From assembly GCA_019752635.1 (NCBI GenBank), contig JAIELX010000022.1:1-64000 (forward strand): a stretch of 64,000 nt of DNA, in the 5' to 3' direction. Of the stretch, positions 52,571 to 61,176 are shown piece after piece. Position 1 is the first letter of the stretch. Each line of letters starts with the position of its first letter. Source of the DNA: Candidatus Obscuribacterales bacterium (lineage in GTDB: Bacteria; Cyanobacteriota; Vampirovibrionia; Obscuribacterales; Obscuribacteraceae). The translations under genes were made by a program, and so were the position numbers. The notes beneath the pieces are model-generated. The model was not told the DNA's origin. It did no database searches and was given only the letters and a program-made list of their open reading frames with translations.

Positions 52571-54118
52571 TTACTTCATGCAAATTACGTGGCCTGGTCT
52601 GCAGTCAAGCACGCGGTCAGGTTCGCATTCCTTTGCTCGCTGCAGCCAAAACTCATCGTTAAACCGTGCATCGACTTTAGCCACCAGCCGCTTCATCCTT
52701 TCGAATTTGCGCGCAATGATCGGGTCCCGTTCGGTTAGCTGCACAACTTGATTGTACGCTGTCATCATAAGCGAAAAGAACTCAGCCTTATCCTCGTGAA
52801 CTGCGCTGCGAGAATACTCATTTAGAAAGCCACCACCACCGGTGATGGTGCCTTCAACCCGCTCTTTGCTATTGTCTGCGGCGGAGTCGGTGCCTGTCCC
52901 TGTGCCTTCGCCGGAACCACCGGGGACATCGAATTCCCCGCTCCTAACATGGTCACTGCCGTCATTCTTGGCAGTGCGATTGAGTCGTTCCCAGGAACGG
53001 TCGTTTAGGCCTTCAAGGTCGTCATGAAAATCGATGAGGTGAAACACCTCGTGGTGAAGTATTCGCTTGAACCAAAAATTGCCGTCGATTTCAGGAACGC
53101 CAAGGTAAAGCGATTCAGACTGCACATCGGCAAACCCGGGCATCTCCCCTCCTGCGCAACTAACGCCGGAACATAGCACGATCTGCTTGAGATGAACCTT
53201 CGCAAAGAATCCTGGCGGATACAAATCCAGCTCCTTACTCAGGAGCGATCTGCAAGCTGCTGCTTTGGCATGAGATACCGCACTAACGTTATAGGCATTC
53301 ATATCGAACGACGCACGAGCATACCGCACTTTTAGTCCTGTTCTTGACTCTAACTCCTGAAACTCGTGCACAACTCCTAACTTGGTCGTATCGACTGTGG
53401 GAAGAAGCCCTCTGAGCGCCCAGTTCAACTTACTTACACCTGGAATCGCGGCTATATTGCTCAAGCGTTGCTCACATGCAATGACGGAGGGATGATTCAT
53501 CGGAAGTGGCTCACCATCCTTCAAGTTGTAGGAAGCAGCATCCATTCCAAGGTGCTTTCTAAGCAAGATGACATAGGAAGCATCAAGACCTGCGTGCAAG
53601 GCGAACCAGCCGAGCATGTACAACGCAACCGCCCACAAACTTCCGGAAGTCAAAGTGAGTTCTGTAATCAGGATTGGCGCCTGAGAGAGTATAGCCAAGA
53701 ACCATCCTGCAAAAATAAAGGCGCCAATAACGGCGTAGAGCCAGTGCTTATTCTCTGCCGTAATCTTCGGGCACTTTGGATACTTCTCGTCGGTATCCTG
53801 ACAGTACGAGCCCCAGTGGTACAAGCTATAACGGCAGAAGTGAAGAGTTCCCAGTGTGATAGTGGTAAAAATCTGTGCAAGAAAATACATGACGAAAAAG
53901 ACCACGGCAGCACTAATGAAACTTCCGTGCCACATCACGCCGGTCCAGTCTATCGGCAGAGCCAGCAGCAAGGTCGGAAAAGCCAGTACTTGCCATACGA
54001 ACTTCAGCGTCAGAAAAAGACCCTGCGTAAACAAGACGTAGCGAACAACCACGGCCCGACCATCGTTCACTGTTAGAAAATTCTGCATAGGCGAACTCGA
54101 ACGTAGTAATAATTCCAT
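52571..54118 (-). CDS. Multi-pass membrane zinc metallopeptidase-like protein
   Basis: 515 residues. The N-terminal ~200 residues have four or five TM segments (VLFTQGLFLTLKFVWQVLAF; GSFISAAVVFFVMYFLAQIF; WLYAVIGAFIFAGWFLAIL; SGSLWAVALYMLGWFALHAG). A cytoplasmic or periplasmic domain follows with the zinc-binding motif HHEVFHLIDFHDDL (H356, E357, H360), preceded by GVSCAGGEMPGFADVQSESL. An acidic residue in EDKAEFFSLMMTA is the likely third ligand. The pattern is that of putative zinc-dependent peptidases; substrate unknown. The Ser/Gly-rich loop (GSGEGTGTGTDSAAD) between HExxH and the third ligand is unusual. Confidence 0.82.
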   Translation of the reverse strand: MELLLRSSSPMQNFLTVNDGRAVVVRYVLFTQGLFLTLKFVWQVLAFPTLLLALPIDWTGVMWHGSFISAAVVFFVMYFLAQIFTTITLGTLHFCRYSLYHWGSYCQDTDEKYPKCPKITAENKHWLYAVIGAFIFAGWFLAILSQAPILITELTLTSGSLWAVALYMLGWFALHAGLDASYVILLRKHLGMDAASYNLKDGEPLPMNHPSVIACEQRLSNIAAIPGVSKLNWALRGLLPTVDTTKLGVVHEFQELESRTGLKVRYARASFDMNAYNVSAVSHAKAAACRSLLSKELDLYPPGFFAKVHLKQIVLCSGVSCAGGEMPGFADVQSESLYLGVPEIDGNFWFKRILHHEVFHLIDFHDDLEGLNDRSWERLNRTAKNDGSDHVRSGEFDVPGGSGEGTGTGTDSAADNSKERVEGTITGGGGFLNEYSRSAVHEDKAEFFSLMMTAYNQVVQLTERDPIIARKFERMKRLVAKVDARFNDEFWLQRAKECEPDRVLDCRPGHVICMK

Positions 54119-54185
54119 CTTATGCGCACAAAGCCCGAATTGACTATTCTTAACATGGAATTAGTACTTCTAAACAGCATTAAAT

Positions 54186-54220
54186 TTGATGCCCGCCATT
54201 CAAGAAACGGCGGGCATCAA
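54186..54220 (-). terminator. Strong hairpin after the alpha-2-macroglobulin gene
   Basis: TTGATGCCCGCC (54186-54197) and GGCGGGCATCAA (54209-54220) form a perfect 12-bp stem with an 11-base loop, located 51 bp after the minus-strand gene stop. Only a weak T-rich stretch follows on the minus strand. A transcription terminator or mRNA-stabilising hairpin. Confidence 0.6.
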
Positions 54221-54271
54221 GCGTAAGTCTAAGTTCCGGGCACAAGTCGGGCACCAACCGTAGTGGTCTAT

Positions 54272-57200
54272 CTACTTCGCTGTGATTTCCACATGCATTC
54301 CGTCGCGCCACTGCTTGTGTTCGTCGGTGTAATACAGGTAAGCACGACTGGCAGGGCCCGTGTAGGTGCCAGGCACAGCAGCAATCAGGCTCAGAGGCAC
54401 TGTTACTTTAGCTTGCCCGGGCAAAGCACGCCAGTATAGAACAACTTCACGACCGAGCACTTCATACGCATGAATGGTTCCCTTCTTCACCAACTCTTTG
54501 AGTTGATCATGCCGCGGTTCCAATCCGCCAGGCAGCCCCACAATTGCTATCGGTGTCGGTACAGGCTCTCTCATTTTGTTGGTGACAGTCACATTCGCTT
54601 CGGTGGAGGCGCCTTCCATAACCCTATCCTGCGCCATCCTCACGTCCACATCGACCTTGCATTCTTTGCTGCTCGCAGGCGTGAGCGCGTTATATTTCAC
54701 TGCCATCGAATACGGCATTTCACTGCCACCTTCCATGGTGATTGTAAGCTTGTGTTCGCCTGGCGTTAGGAGTTCACTCATGTCAGGCAACTTGATAGCG
54801 CCTTGAGTAGATTTGTTGAAGGCGGTCCAATCACCAATTGACTGCCCATCCACATAAATGCGTACTTTTCCTGGCACCTTGGGGCGCGAACGCAACTTGT
54901 CGTAAGCAACAATTGCACGCAGCGCTAGAACCGTAGACTGCGTCGATCCATAACGCCCCCCCTTGCAGGAATCGGAGAGGAACTTGATTCCCTTCTCGAC
55001 ATTTGCTGTGTAAGCCTGATCACGCAACCACGCTAGCGTCGCAAGTGCGGTTCCCTCAACTTCCAGCGCCTCACCGCCGCTGCCGACCACAGACGCAGTG
55101 CTCGCTATGCCACCGCTGGATTTCTGCTTTGTTGCTAAGCGATCCATTAGTTGCTTCGCTCCGGACTTGTCTCCCGCAAGGTAGAGCGAGTTCGCCGCCA
55201 GTGCCACCACATAATTGTTTTGGCTGGTCGCCGCAGCGGCTTTGATCGACGCAATTTCGTCTTTCAACTCGGAGGCAGATTGACCGGACTCCAACAAAGC
55301 CCAAAGAATATACGCATTCGAACAATCCTTGTCTTCAATCCAACTGTGCAGGGAGCGACGCTTGCGGTTAAAGCCGCCTTTCCCGTCTTTCTGGTTCAAC
55401 AACCATGAACGCGTGGTCTTAACCATGGTCTGGTCGACCGGCCTCACCTGTGCCATGTCCGTAAAGTGAAGAAGTCCGAACGCAGTCAACGCTTCGTGAC
55501 CGGGATTTTCACCGAACCACTCATAGCCCCGATCCGGGCACCAAAATCCCACCAGTCTTTTATAACCGTCATCAAGTTTCACGCGCGATGCCGTGACAAG
55601 CTTAGGATCGACACCGGAATGCGACATGAAGTACTGCTGCGCCATAGTCAGAGGGTAACTTGTCGATGACGTCTGCTCAAAACACCCATAAGGATCTTGA
55701 ATCAATCGCTCAAGTGCTTCAGTCAAATTCGCGAGCGGTGTCGGATAAATAGCAGTGCTTGATTCCAGGCTTTCAGCGGCCAGGCCCTTCGGTATGGTGA
55801 TGACGTGCGTAATCGATTTTCCTGGCTGAATCACACCACCGAATGCGGCCTCAATCGGAAAGCCCTTGGGTTTAACCCACAACTTGCGCGTTACCTTGTC
55901 CTCGAAGGAACCGGCTTTCGAAGTCAAAATGAAGTCGGTGGAACCGTTGCCGACGCCAACGTTGATTGGTTGAATCCATCTAACCCTTGCCCCCTGCGCG
56001 ATTTCACTGCTTCCCTTTTGCAAGGCCGGTAGCTTAAAGTCACCTTTCAGTTTGACGTTCACATCCAAGCCTGCCAGTGAACCTGCGGTTCCATTAACAA
56101 GACTGACAGGCAACAGAATTCTGTCACCCGAGGTTACTTCCAGGGGAAGCTTTGCCTCGGTGTAGAACGGTTGAAGCGAATTGACGGCAATGGTTGAGGC
56201 ACCAAGAGCCCCATTTCCAGCGAACCCGTCAGCAAACACGCGGAATGAAGTGACACTATCGTTAAGACCGAAGCTAACGGTAGCCTCCCCGGCACCATTC
56301 GTTTTAACGCCGGCGTTCCAGAAAAGTGTTTCAGCGAAGTCAACTCGGTCTGATGATTTGCGATGGGGTCGAACTTGGTGTGCATACTCGCGGACATATA
56401 CTACATTGCTGAAATTATCCGCAAACTCTTCATCCGCAGCTATGCCCATCGCTGCTCGACCACGCCGAGCTTTGTCCATCGCCATTTCGAGTTTGTTGGC
56501 GCCCTGATTTTTGTGCGCGTCATCTTTAGCAATGTCGACTCGTTTTCCCAACATGCCACCGTGAGCAACCCCGACCGCAGCCGGTAGCGGTTGCATCGCA
56601 ATGGCTGCCTGCATCTCCGGTGGTGCTTCTCTGAAATCGCGAACAACAGGACGCTCGTCAAGTATCTGCATTTGCCGACGTGCATTAAAGAATTGAGCCT
56701 TGCGCAGTACCGGTGACGGTGCCGCCATAGGGGCGCCGGGCACTGCCATAGCCATACGTGGAACAGGTCCACGCGAAACCAATGCCATTTTCGCCGCTTT
56801 CTGCACTTCCTGCTGCAACCGAAAATTCAAGGCAACCGCACGCCTTGCTTCATCACCATGAGCAGCAAGAAACTTCGGCAGATCCATGAGCGCAAATCGA
56901 CGCCATCCTTGCGTACTTAGAAGCAAATCTGTCGCGAGCGGCGCCTTCGGATTGTTCGGATCAAGATAGACTTGAGCATCGGCGAGATCCTTAACTTCCG
57001 GTTCTAACAGCACCATAACGGGCAAACGTGGTGCTTGCTCGCGTTTCTCCACCATTTCCAGAACACTTTCGTCGGTCACCGTTACTCCGACCAGAGCTGA
57101 AACTGGTTTGCCGGTGGAATCAGTGGCTTTGATAGTCAGCTTCGCTGTTTCGCCCGGAGAATAGGACTTCTTCTCCGGCTTAATGCTAATCTTCAGAGGG

Positions 57201-58537
57201 TTGGCGGGTTCTCGATAGACCAGTCTTTCCGCGAGCGGCGCTCCTTTCGCGTCCCAAACGGTGACGGTGAGAACGCCATCGACTCCCTCAGGCACCGCAA
57301 ATGATACCGCATGCAGTTCGCCCGGTTTGAAATCAGTGCGATTGCTTAGGTCCACTCTCTGAGAAGCCACCTCGACCTCTCGTTTCGAAAGCGACACTCG
57401 AAAGACCTTTTCAGTGCACCCGACTTTCACGTCTACGGCTTGATTTTTCTTGAATACGTCGCTCTGAGCCCGGACACATGCACCATGTACTTTCGCAAGG
57501 GGAAGTTTAAAGATTGTCTTGATACCGGCGGGTTTGGATATGCTCAAGTAGTATTCTTTGCTTGCACTTGGCGTAAACTCGAAGCGGCCGCGCCCCTCGT
57601 GTTCCGTGTGAAACACCGTAGTCGCGCCAGTACCATCCTTCGACATCAGCTTGCCAACAAGGTCGGCAGGCTTACCATTAGGCTGCCGGGCTTGAATATA
57701 AACTCGGTTACTATATCCATCCAGCAAATCCCCACTTTCGGGGAAGATCTGCAAATCAACAGTCTGAAGTAGGATCGGAATAGTCTTGGAGGCCGTTTCA
57801 ACCACGCCACCATCTTCTATGACTAGTGCAAGAGTGCCTTCACCTCGGGGAATCTCATGCGGCAAATCGAAGCTAACAGAGCAAAGCCCCATCGCATCGA
57901 CCCGGGCTGGAGCGGCAACAATTTCTTTGCCGTCTACCCGCGCTGTTACGGTTACTTTAGCACCTTCAGGCACACCGCCCTCAGCACGTTTGACATCGAG
58001 CGTTGCGCGAACCTTATCGCCGGGTCCGTATCCATCGCGTAAGAAAGTGATTTGAGAGTTCAGCCGAGGCGCCCGGTAGGCACGAATATCAAATTTGCGC
58101 TCAGCCGGTGCATGACCTTCCCACGGATAGGTAATGCGAATAGTGTATTCGCCGCCGGCTTGTCCATCCGGCACGACCCAGCCAAAGCTCCAGACACTAT
58201 CCTGCGCATAGGTATTTCCGCTAGCAACAGTGTCGCCTTTGGGTCCTTTAATCTCAATGGTTGCACTTGCCGAACCGGAAAGTGGCTTGTGATTTGCTGC
58301 GTTAAGCACAACGCCACGGACATAGACCTGCTCACCTGCACGGTAGATTGGCTTGTCCGTGCTTACGAAAGTCTGATAGCGAATTGGCCCGCCCAGAGTT
58401 TGGGTAGTAGCTTTCTCGGCCCGAGGCGCGCTGTTTGCCAGGGACTGGAGCTGAGACGTAGAGAAGGTCAAGGTAAGCGTACCGGCGCAGCAAACTGCGC
58501 TAACCGCCAAGCTGCGGCGAGCTAGTTGAGAAGACAT
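54272..58537 (-). CDS. Bacterial alpha-2-macroglobulin with intact thioester
   Basis: 1,421 residues with an N-terminal signal peptide (RRSLAVSAVCCAGTLTLTF, no lipobox). MG2-like start RYQTFVSTDKPIYRAGEQVY, MG domains, an A2M core (DFAETLFWNAGVKTNGAGEA; LNDSVTSFRVFADG) and the thioester motif GCFEQ with C952 and Q955, followed by alpha-toroid repeats and a C-terminal receptor-like MG domain. These proteins trap or inhibit proteases in the periplasm or at the cell surface. Bacterial A2Ms are often next to pbpC; no pbpC is seen here. Length is at the short end for bacterial family members, which often reach 1,500-1,700. The gene starts at ATG 58537. Confidence 0.95.
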   Translation of the reverse strand: MSSQLARRSLAVSAVCCAGTLTLTFSTSQLQSLANSAPRAEKATTQTLGGPIRYQTFVSTDKPIYRAGEQVYVRGVVLNAANHKPLSGSASATIEIKGPKGDTVASGNTYAQDSVWSFGWVVPDGQAGGEYTIRITYPWEGHAPAERKFDIRAYRAPRLNSQITFLRDGYGPGDKVRATLDVKRAEGGVPEGAKVTVTARVDGKEIVAAPARVDAMGLCSVSFDLPHEIPRGEGTLALVIEDGGVVETASKTIPILLQTVDLQIFPESGDLLDGYSNRVYIQARQPNGKPADLVGKLMSKDGTGATTVFHTEHEGRGRFEFTPSASKEYYLSISKPAGIKTIFKLPLAKVHGACVRAQSDVFKKNQAVDVKVGCTEKVFRVSLSKREVEVASQRVDLSNRTDFKPGELHAVSFAVPEGVDGVLTVTVWDAKGAPLAERLVYREPANPLKISIKPEKKSYSPGETAKLTIKATDSTGKPVSALVGVTVTDESVLEMVEKREQAPRLPVMVLLEPEVKDLADAQVYLDPNNPKAPLATDLLLSTQGWRRFALMDLPKFLAAHGDEARRAVALNFRLQQEVQKAAKMALVSRGPVPRMAMAVPGAPMAAPSPVLRKAQFFNARRQMQILDERPVVRDFREAPPEMQAAIAMQPLPAAVGVAHGGMLGKRVDIAKDDAHKNQGANKLEMAMDKARRGRAAMGIAADEEFADNFSNVVYVREYAHQVRPHRKSSDRVDFAETLFWNAGVKTNGAGEATVSFGLNDSVTSFRVFADGFAGNGALGASTIAVNSLQPFYTEAKLPLEVTSGDRILLPVSLVNGTAGSLAGLDVNVKLKGDFKLPALQKGSSEIAQGARVRWIQPINVGVGNGSTDFILTSKAGSFEDKVTRKLWVKPKGFPIEAAFGGVIQPGKSITHVITIPKGLAAESLESSTAIYPTPLANLTEALERLIQDPYGCFEQTSSTSYPLTMAQQYFMSHSGVDPKLVTASRVKLDDGYKRLVGFWCPDRGYEWFGENPGHEALTAFGLLHFTDMAQVRPVDQTMVKTTRSWLLNQKDGKGGFNRKRRSLHSWIEDKDCSNAYILWALLESGQSASELKDEIASIKAAAATSQNNYVVALAANSLYLAGDKSGAKQLMDRLATKQKSSGGIASTASVVGSGGEALEVEGTALATLAWLRDQAYTANVEKGIKFLSDSCKGGRYGSTQSTVLALRAIVAYDKLRSRPKVPGKVRIYVDGQSIGDWTAFNKSTQGAIKLPDMSELLTPGEHKLTITMEGGSEMPYSMAVKYNALTPASSKECKVDVDVRMAQDRVMEGASTEANVTVTNKMREPVPTPIAIVGLPGGLEPRHDQLKELVKKGTIHAYEVLGREVVLYWRALPGQAKVTVPLSLIAAVPGTYTGPASRAYLYYTDEHKQWRDGMHVEITAK

Positions 58538-58880
58538 ATTCGGACCTCTTCGCTGATGATAGCTGCAGTATCGCAGCTACCGGGCATCGAACGAAGCTTT
58601 AAAAGGATGACGGGCTCCGCGGCAAAAGAATAGTAAAAGCACAGCATTTGCCCCGGGGTAATTTTATCTCGTCCTCAAATTCGGGTGAAACCGCCCCTCA
58701 ATGTTCGGGTGAACGGGCAGGGCGGGGCTCAATATTTACCAGGAGTGGCGCACCGTTTCGAGCCCTCCAATGCCACCGGACCGGGTCGCGCAGCGCAACC
58801 CTGGTTCCTCCTTCGAGGCGGTTGAATCGCATCAATAAGGGGAAGAAAAGGAGAGTCGTTATCCGGGAGAAAGATTATCG
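58538..58880 (+). promoter_or_regulatory. Structured GC-rich leader upstream of the cyclodipeptide synthase fusion
   Basis: 343 bp between divergent starts. Features: a perfect hairpin TAGCTGC-AGTATC-GCAGCTA (58560-58579); a repeated word TTCGGGTGAA at 58680-58689 and 58704-58713; and a possible stem-within-stem where CCGCCC (58691-58696) pairs GGGCGG (58720-58725) around GTTC-GGGT-GAAC (58703-58714). A GGGAG ribosome site lies at about 58865. This may be a regulatory RNA, but I recognised no riboswitch class. Confidence 0.4.
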
Positions 58881-60299
58881 ATGCGAAAACCGCTTGCGGT
58901 TATAGGCATGTCTCCGGGAAATAGTTATTTCAAAGACTATGAGGTGCGTTTTCTACTTGAGGAATGCATCAATCGATTTGGAAACTGCGCGGTTATGGTG
59001 GCTGATGTTCCTGCCATTGCAACCTACGTAGCCCTCGGTTACGATCAAAAGAAAGCCCGGAACAAAGCTATTCCGAAGGGTAACAATCTGAAAAACCGCA
59101 CGCGTCGACTGGCGGAAGATCTCGGCTATAACGACAACCAGGTGCGCATCATTGACTGGGCGGAAGAAGTAGAAACTGATTCCCGGTACCTGGAACACTA
59201 CAATTGCGTGGTCAAGAAGTACAAAGATTTGCCTCCGTTTGCCGATCGAGTGAGGTCCACTTGCAGAGAGGTTCTCGAGAACTCGCAGCGCTATGTCGCC
59301 CTGGAAGAAGCAATAGAATCGGCGACTCATTATTTGCTTTCGGAACTCGCCTTCCTGGAATTCGCGCCGACATTCTTCAGCACGCAGCGAGTCTGCTATG
59401 TCTACCACCGAAACTGGCAAGTGTACGAGGACTACATAAGCGGTCGCTTTGATTCCATAGCCAAACCACATTTGGACTTCCTGCTGCTGGAAGCACCCTA
59501 CGAGACATTTGAAAAGATCCACGAAGCTGAGATTCAAACTGGAGGAGTGTTGCACGACACATACAGCCGAGTTATGCAGAGCGGCATTCTGCGCGCGGCT
59601 TACGTCGAATACCCGCCAGTGATACAAAAGACGAGCCAGGGTTTCAACGGCATCTTCGCCGACATAATCAACGGCTTCGCGGCCAGCAACAACTTGCAAA
59701 TAGCGTGGGTTGAAGAAACCGGATATGGTGTCGTCATTGAAGGACTTTCAGAAGGACGTTTCGACATTTTTTGCTCTGCTACATGGCCTACGCCGGAACG
59801 CCACAAACTCGCCACCCTGAGCAGACCCGTTTACTATAGTGATGTCGGCGTTTGGGTAGGACAAGAAACTGACTTGGCATCGGCAGATTGGATTGCGTTG
59901 AACGATCCCCGCTACCGAATCGCAGTGACAGAAGGTGATATCACCCACGAGATATCGCTCACAGACTTTATATTCGCCAAGTGGGTTCGCGTGCCACAAC
60001 TGGGAAAAGTGAAAGCACTTCTTGAATTTGTTGCGGATGGCAGAGCAGACGCCACTCTCGTAGAGCGAATGACTTACGAGGCCTATGCATCGCAATTGAG
60101 CAAACCACTCAAGAACATTGCAGCAGAAAAGCCTATCCGCCGCTATCCGAATTGTTTCCTGGTCGGAAAAAACCAACACGACTTCCTCGATCTGCTGAAC
60201 GCCTACATTAACTCGCTGCTGCAGTCAGGACAGATCGAAGAGATTGTTGACCGTTACACTGGCGGGTCGGAAGTCGGCATCTACATCCGGCGCGGCTAG
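58881..60299 (+). CDS. Cyclodipeptide synthase fused to a family-3 solute-binding-type domain
   Basis: 472 residues. The N-terminal ~220 are a tRNA-dependent cyclodipeptide synthase: GMSPGNSYFKDYEVRFLL with the putative catalytic serine S11 and N14, a Rossmann-like stretch (AVMVADVPAIATYVALGYD), a basic helix (KNRTRRLAEDLGYND), and the Y151...E155 pair in THYLLSELAFLEF with Y175 in CYVYHRNW; CDPSs such as AlbC have the same layout. The C-terminal ~240 residues (about 230-465) match the periplasmic solute-binding family 3 fold (LRAAYVEYPPVIQKTSQGFN; GVVIEGLSEGRFDIFCSATW; YYSDVGVWVGQETD; ALLEFVADGRADATLVERM). There is no signal peptide, so the binding domain is presumably cytoplasmic and may sense an amino acid or the product. 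No tailoring enzymes (oxidase, P450, methyltransferase) are adjacent. Confidence 0.88.
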   Translation: MRKPLAVIGMSPGNSYFKDYEVRFLLEECINRFGNCAVMVADVPAIATYVALGYDQKKARNKAIPKGNNLKNRTRRLAEDLGYNDNQVRIIDWAEEVETDSRYLEHYNCVVKKYKDLPPFADRVRSTCREVLENSQRYVALEEAIESATHYLLSELAFLEFAPTFFSTQRVCYVYHRNWQVYEDYISGRFDSIAKPHLDFLLLEAPYETFEKIHEAEIQTGGVLHDTYSRVMQSGILRAAYVEYPPVIQKTSQGFNGIFADIINGFAASNNLQIAWVEETGYGVVIEGLSEGRFDIFCSATWPTPERHKLATLSRPVYYSDVGVWVGQETDLASADWIALNDPRYRIAVTEGDITHEISLTDFIFAKWVRVPQLGKVKALLEFVADGRADATLVERMTYEAYASQLSKPLKNIAAEKPIRRYPNCFLVGKNQHDFLDLLNAYINSLLQSGQIEEIVDRYTGGSEVGIYIRRG

Positions 60300-60407
60300 G
60301 ACGCCCGTAGAGACCGTACTCTTGAAATGTCAGTAAAAACCCTGTTTTAATAATTCAGCGCTACCACTAAGCTGGAACCGCGTTCCTTACTACACAGGTA
60401 CACATCG

Positions 60408-60836
60408 ATGCTAAAGCAAACAACAGTGGCGCTCCTTCTCAGCGCCGTCACCTGCGTTCCCGCTTTCGCGCAGGGCATGCCGATGATGGAGCCTGATGAT
60501 CTGGATAAAATGGCAGCGATGGAGCAACCGCCATCCCCCGAAGAGGCCGCCAGATGGAGCGCACCAACTTCGATTCAGTCCAATAAATTTAACCTGCCGC
60601 CTACAACCACAGCCAGTCTGGCCCTGAAGCAGCAAAATCTTGAAGAGCTCCCTCGCACTGTTCTGACAAGCATCGTTAAGGACTCGGGCTACAACGGGAA
60701 CGTATTCAGCGGTGAAGGACGATTCCTCCCGCCAATCATGGGCTTTAACAAGCAATCACATCTGGAGAATGCCTTCTCCAGCTCACCGGGGCTAACCACA
60801 GGTCACAAGATGGAAGCGCCGAGTTCCGGATTCTAA
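60408..60836 (+). CDS. Small secreted protein, unknown function
   Basis: 142 residues with a clear signal peptide (MLKQTTVALLLSAVTCVPAF, cleaved about FAQG). The mature part is Met/Pro-rich at first (GMPMMEPDDLDKMAAMEQPP) and otherwise has no recognised domain. Start ATG 60408. It lies 109 bp after the CDPS fusion on the same strand and could be co-transcribed, but nothing links the functions. Confidence 0.7.
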   Translation: MLKQTTVALLLSAVTCVPAFAQGMPMMEPDDLDKMAAMEQPPSPEEAARWSAPTSIQSNKFNLPPTTTASLALKQQNLEELPRTVLTSIVKDSGYNGNVFSGEGRFLPPIMGFNKQSHLENAFSSSPGLTTGHKMEAPSSGF

Positions 60837-61176
60837 CACTACAAAACAGAAAAAGGTTCAGCCGGAAGCCCAGCGCTTCTAACTGTTGTCGTCCATCCCC
60901 GGTTCCTTCGCGGTTTAGCGATAGAACAGGGGATTCGAATTGCTGCGACCGGTGTTTTTGTTCCTTTCGACAAATCGCGGCATAGAAACCGCCATATATC
61001 ACCCGGGGAGGGTTTTTCGGCACAATTGTGCAGCAGCATTTGCGTCGAAACACCTTATTGCAGCAAACATAAGTCCCGATACTTGCATCACGAAACGGCG
61101 GTTAGAGACGACCCGGTTTCTTCGGCTCCCGATTGGCGTGGACCACAAAATTTTCTCCAGGCAGAGAGGACAAGAC
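60837..61176. other. Gap before the papain-like gene
   Basis: About 340 bp. The frame of the downstream gene is open back to 60940, but the sequence there is unlike protein and the chosen start at 61177 has GAGAGGAC upstream. No RNA gene or clear terminator recognised. Confidence 0.4.

Noticed and set aside
58560..58579. Hairpin near the alpha-2-macroglobulin start as a terminator
   Set aside because: It lies between divergent starts, upstream of both genes, where no transcript needs ending; more likely an operator or leader element.
60940..61176. 79-residue N-terminal extension of the papain-like protein
   Set aside because: The sequence is not protein-like, and the ATG at 61177 has GAGAGGAC upstream.
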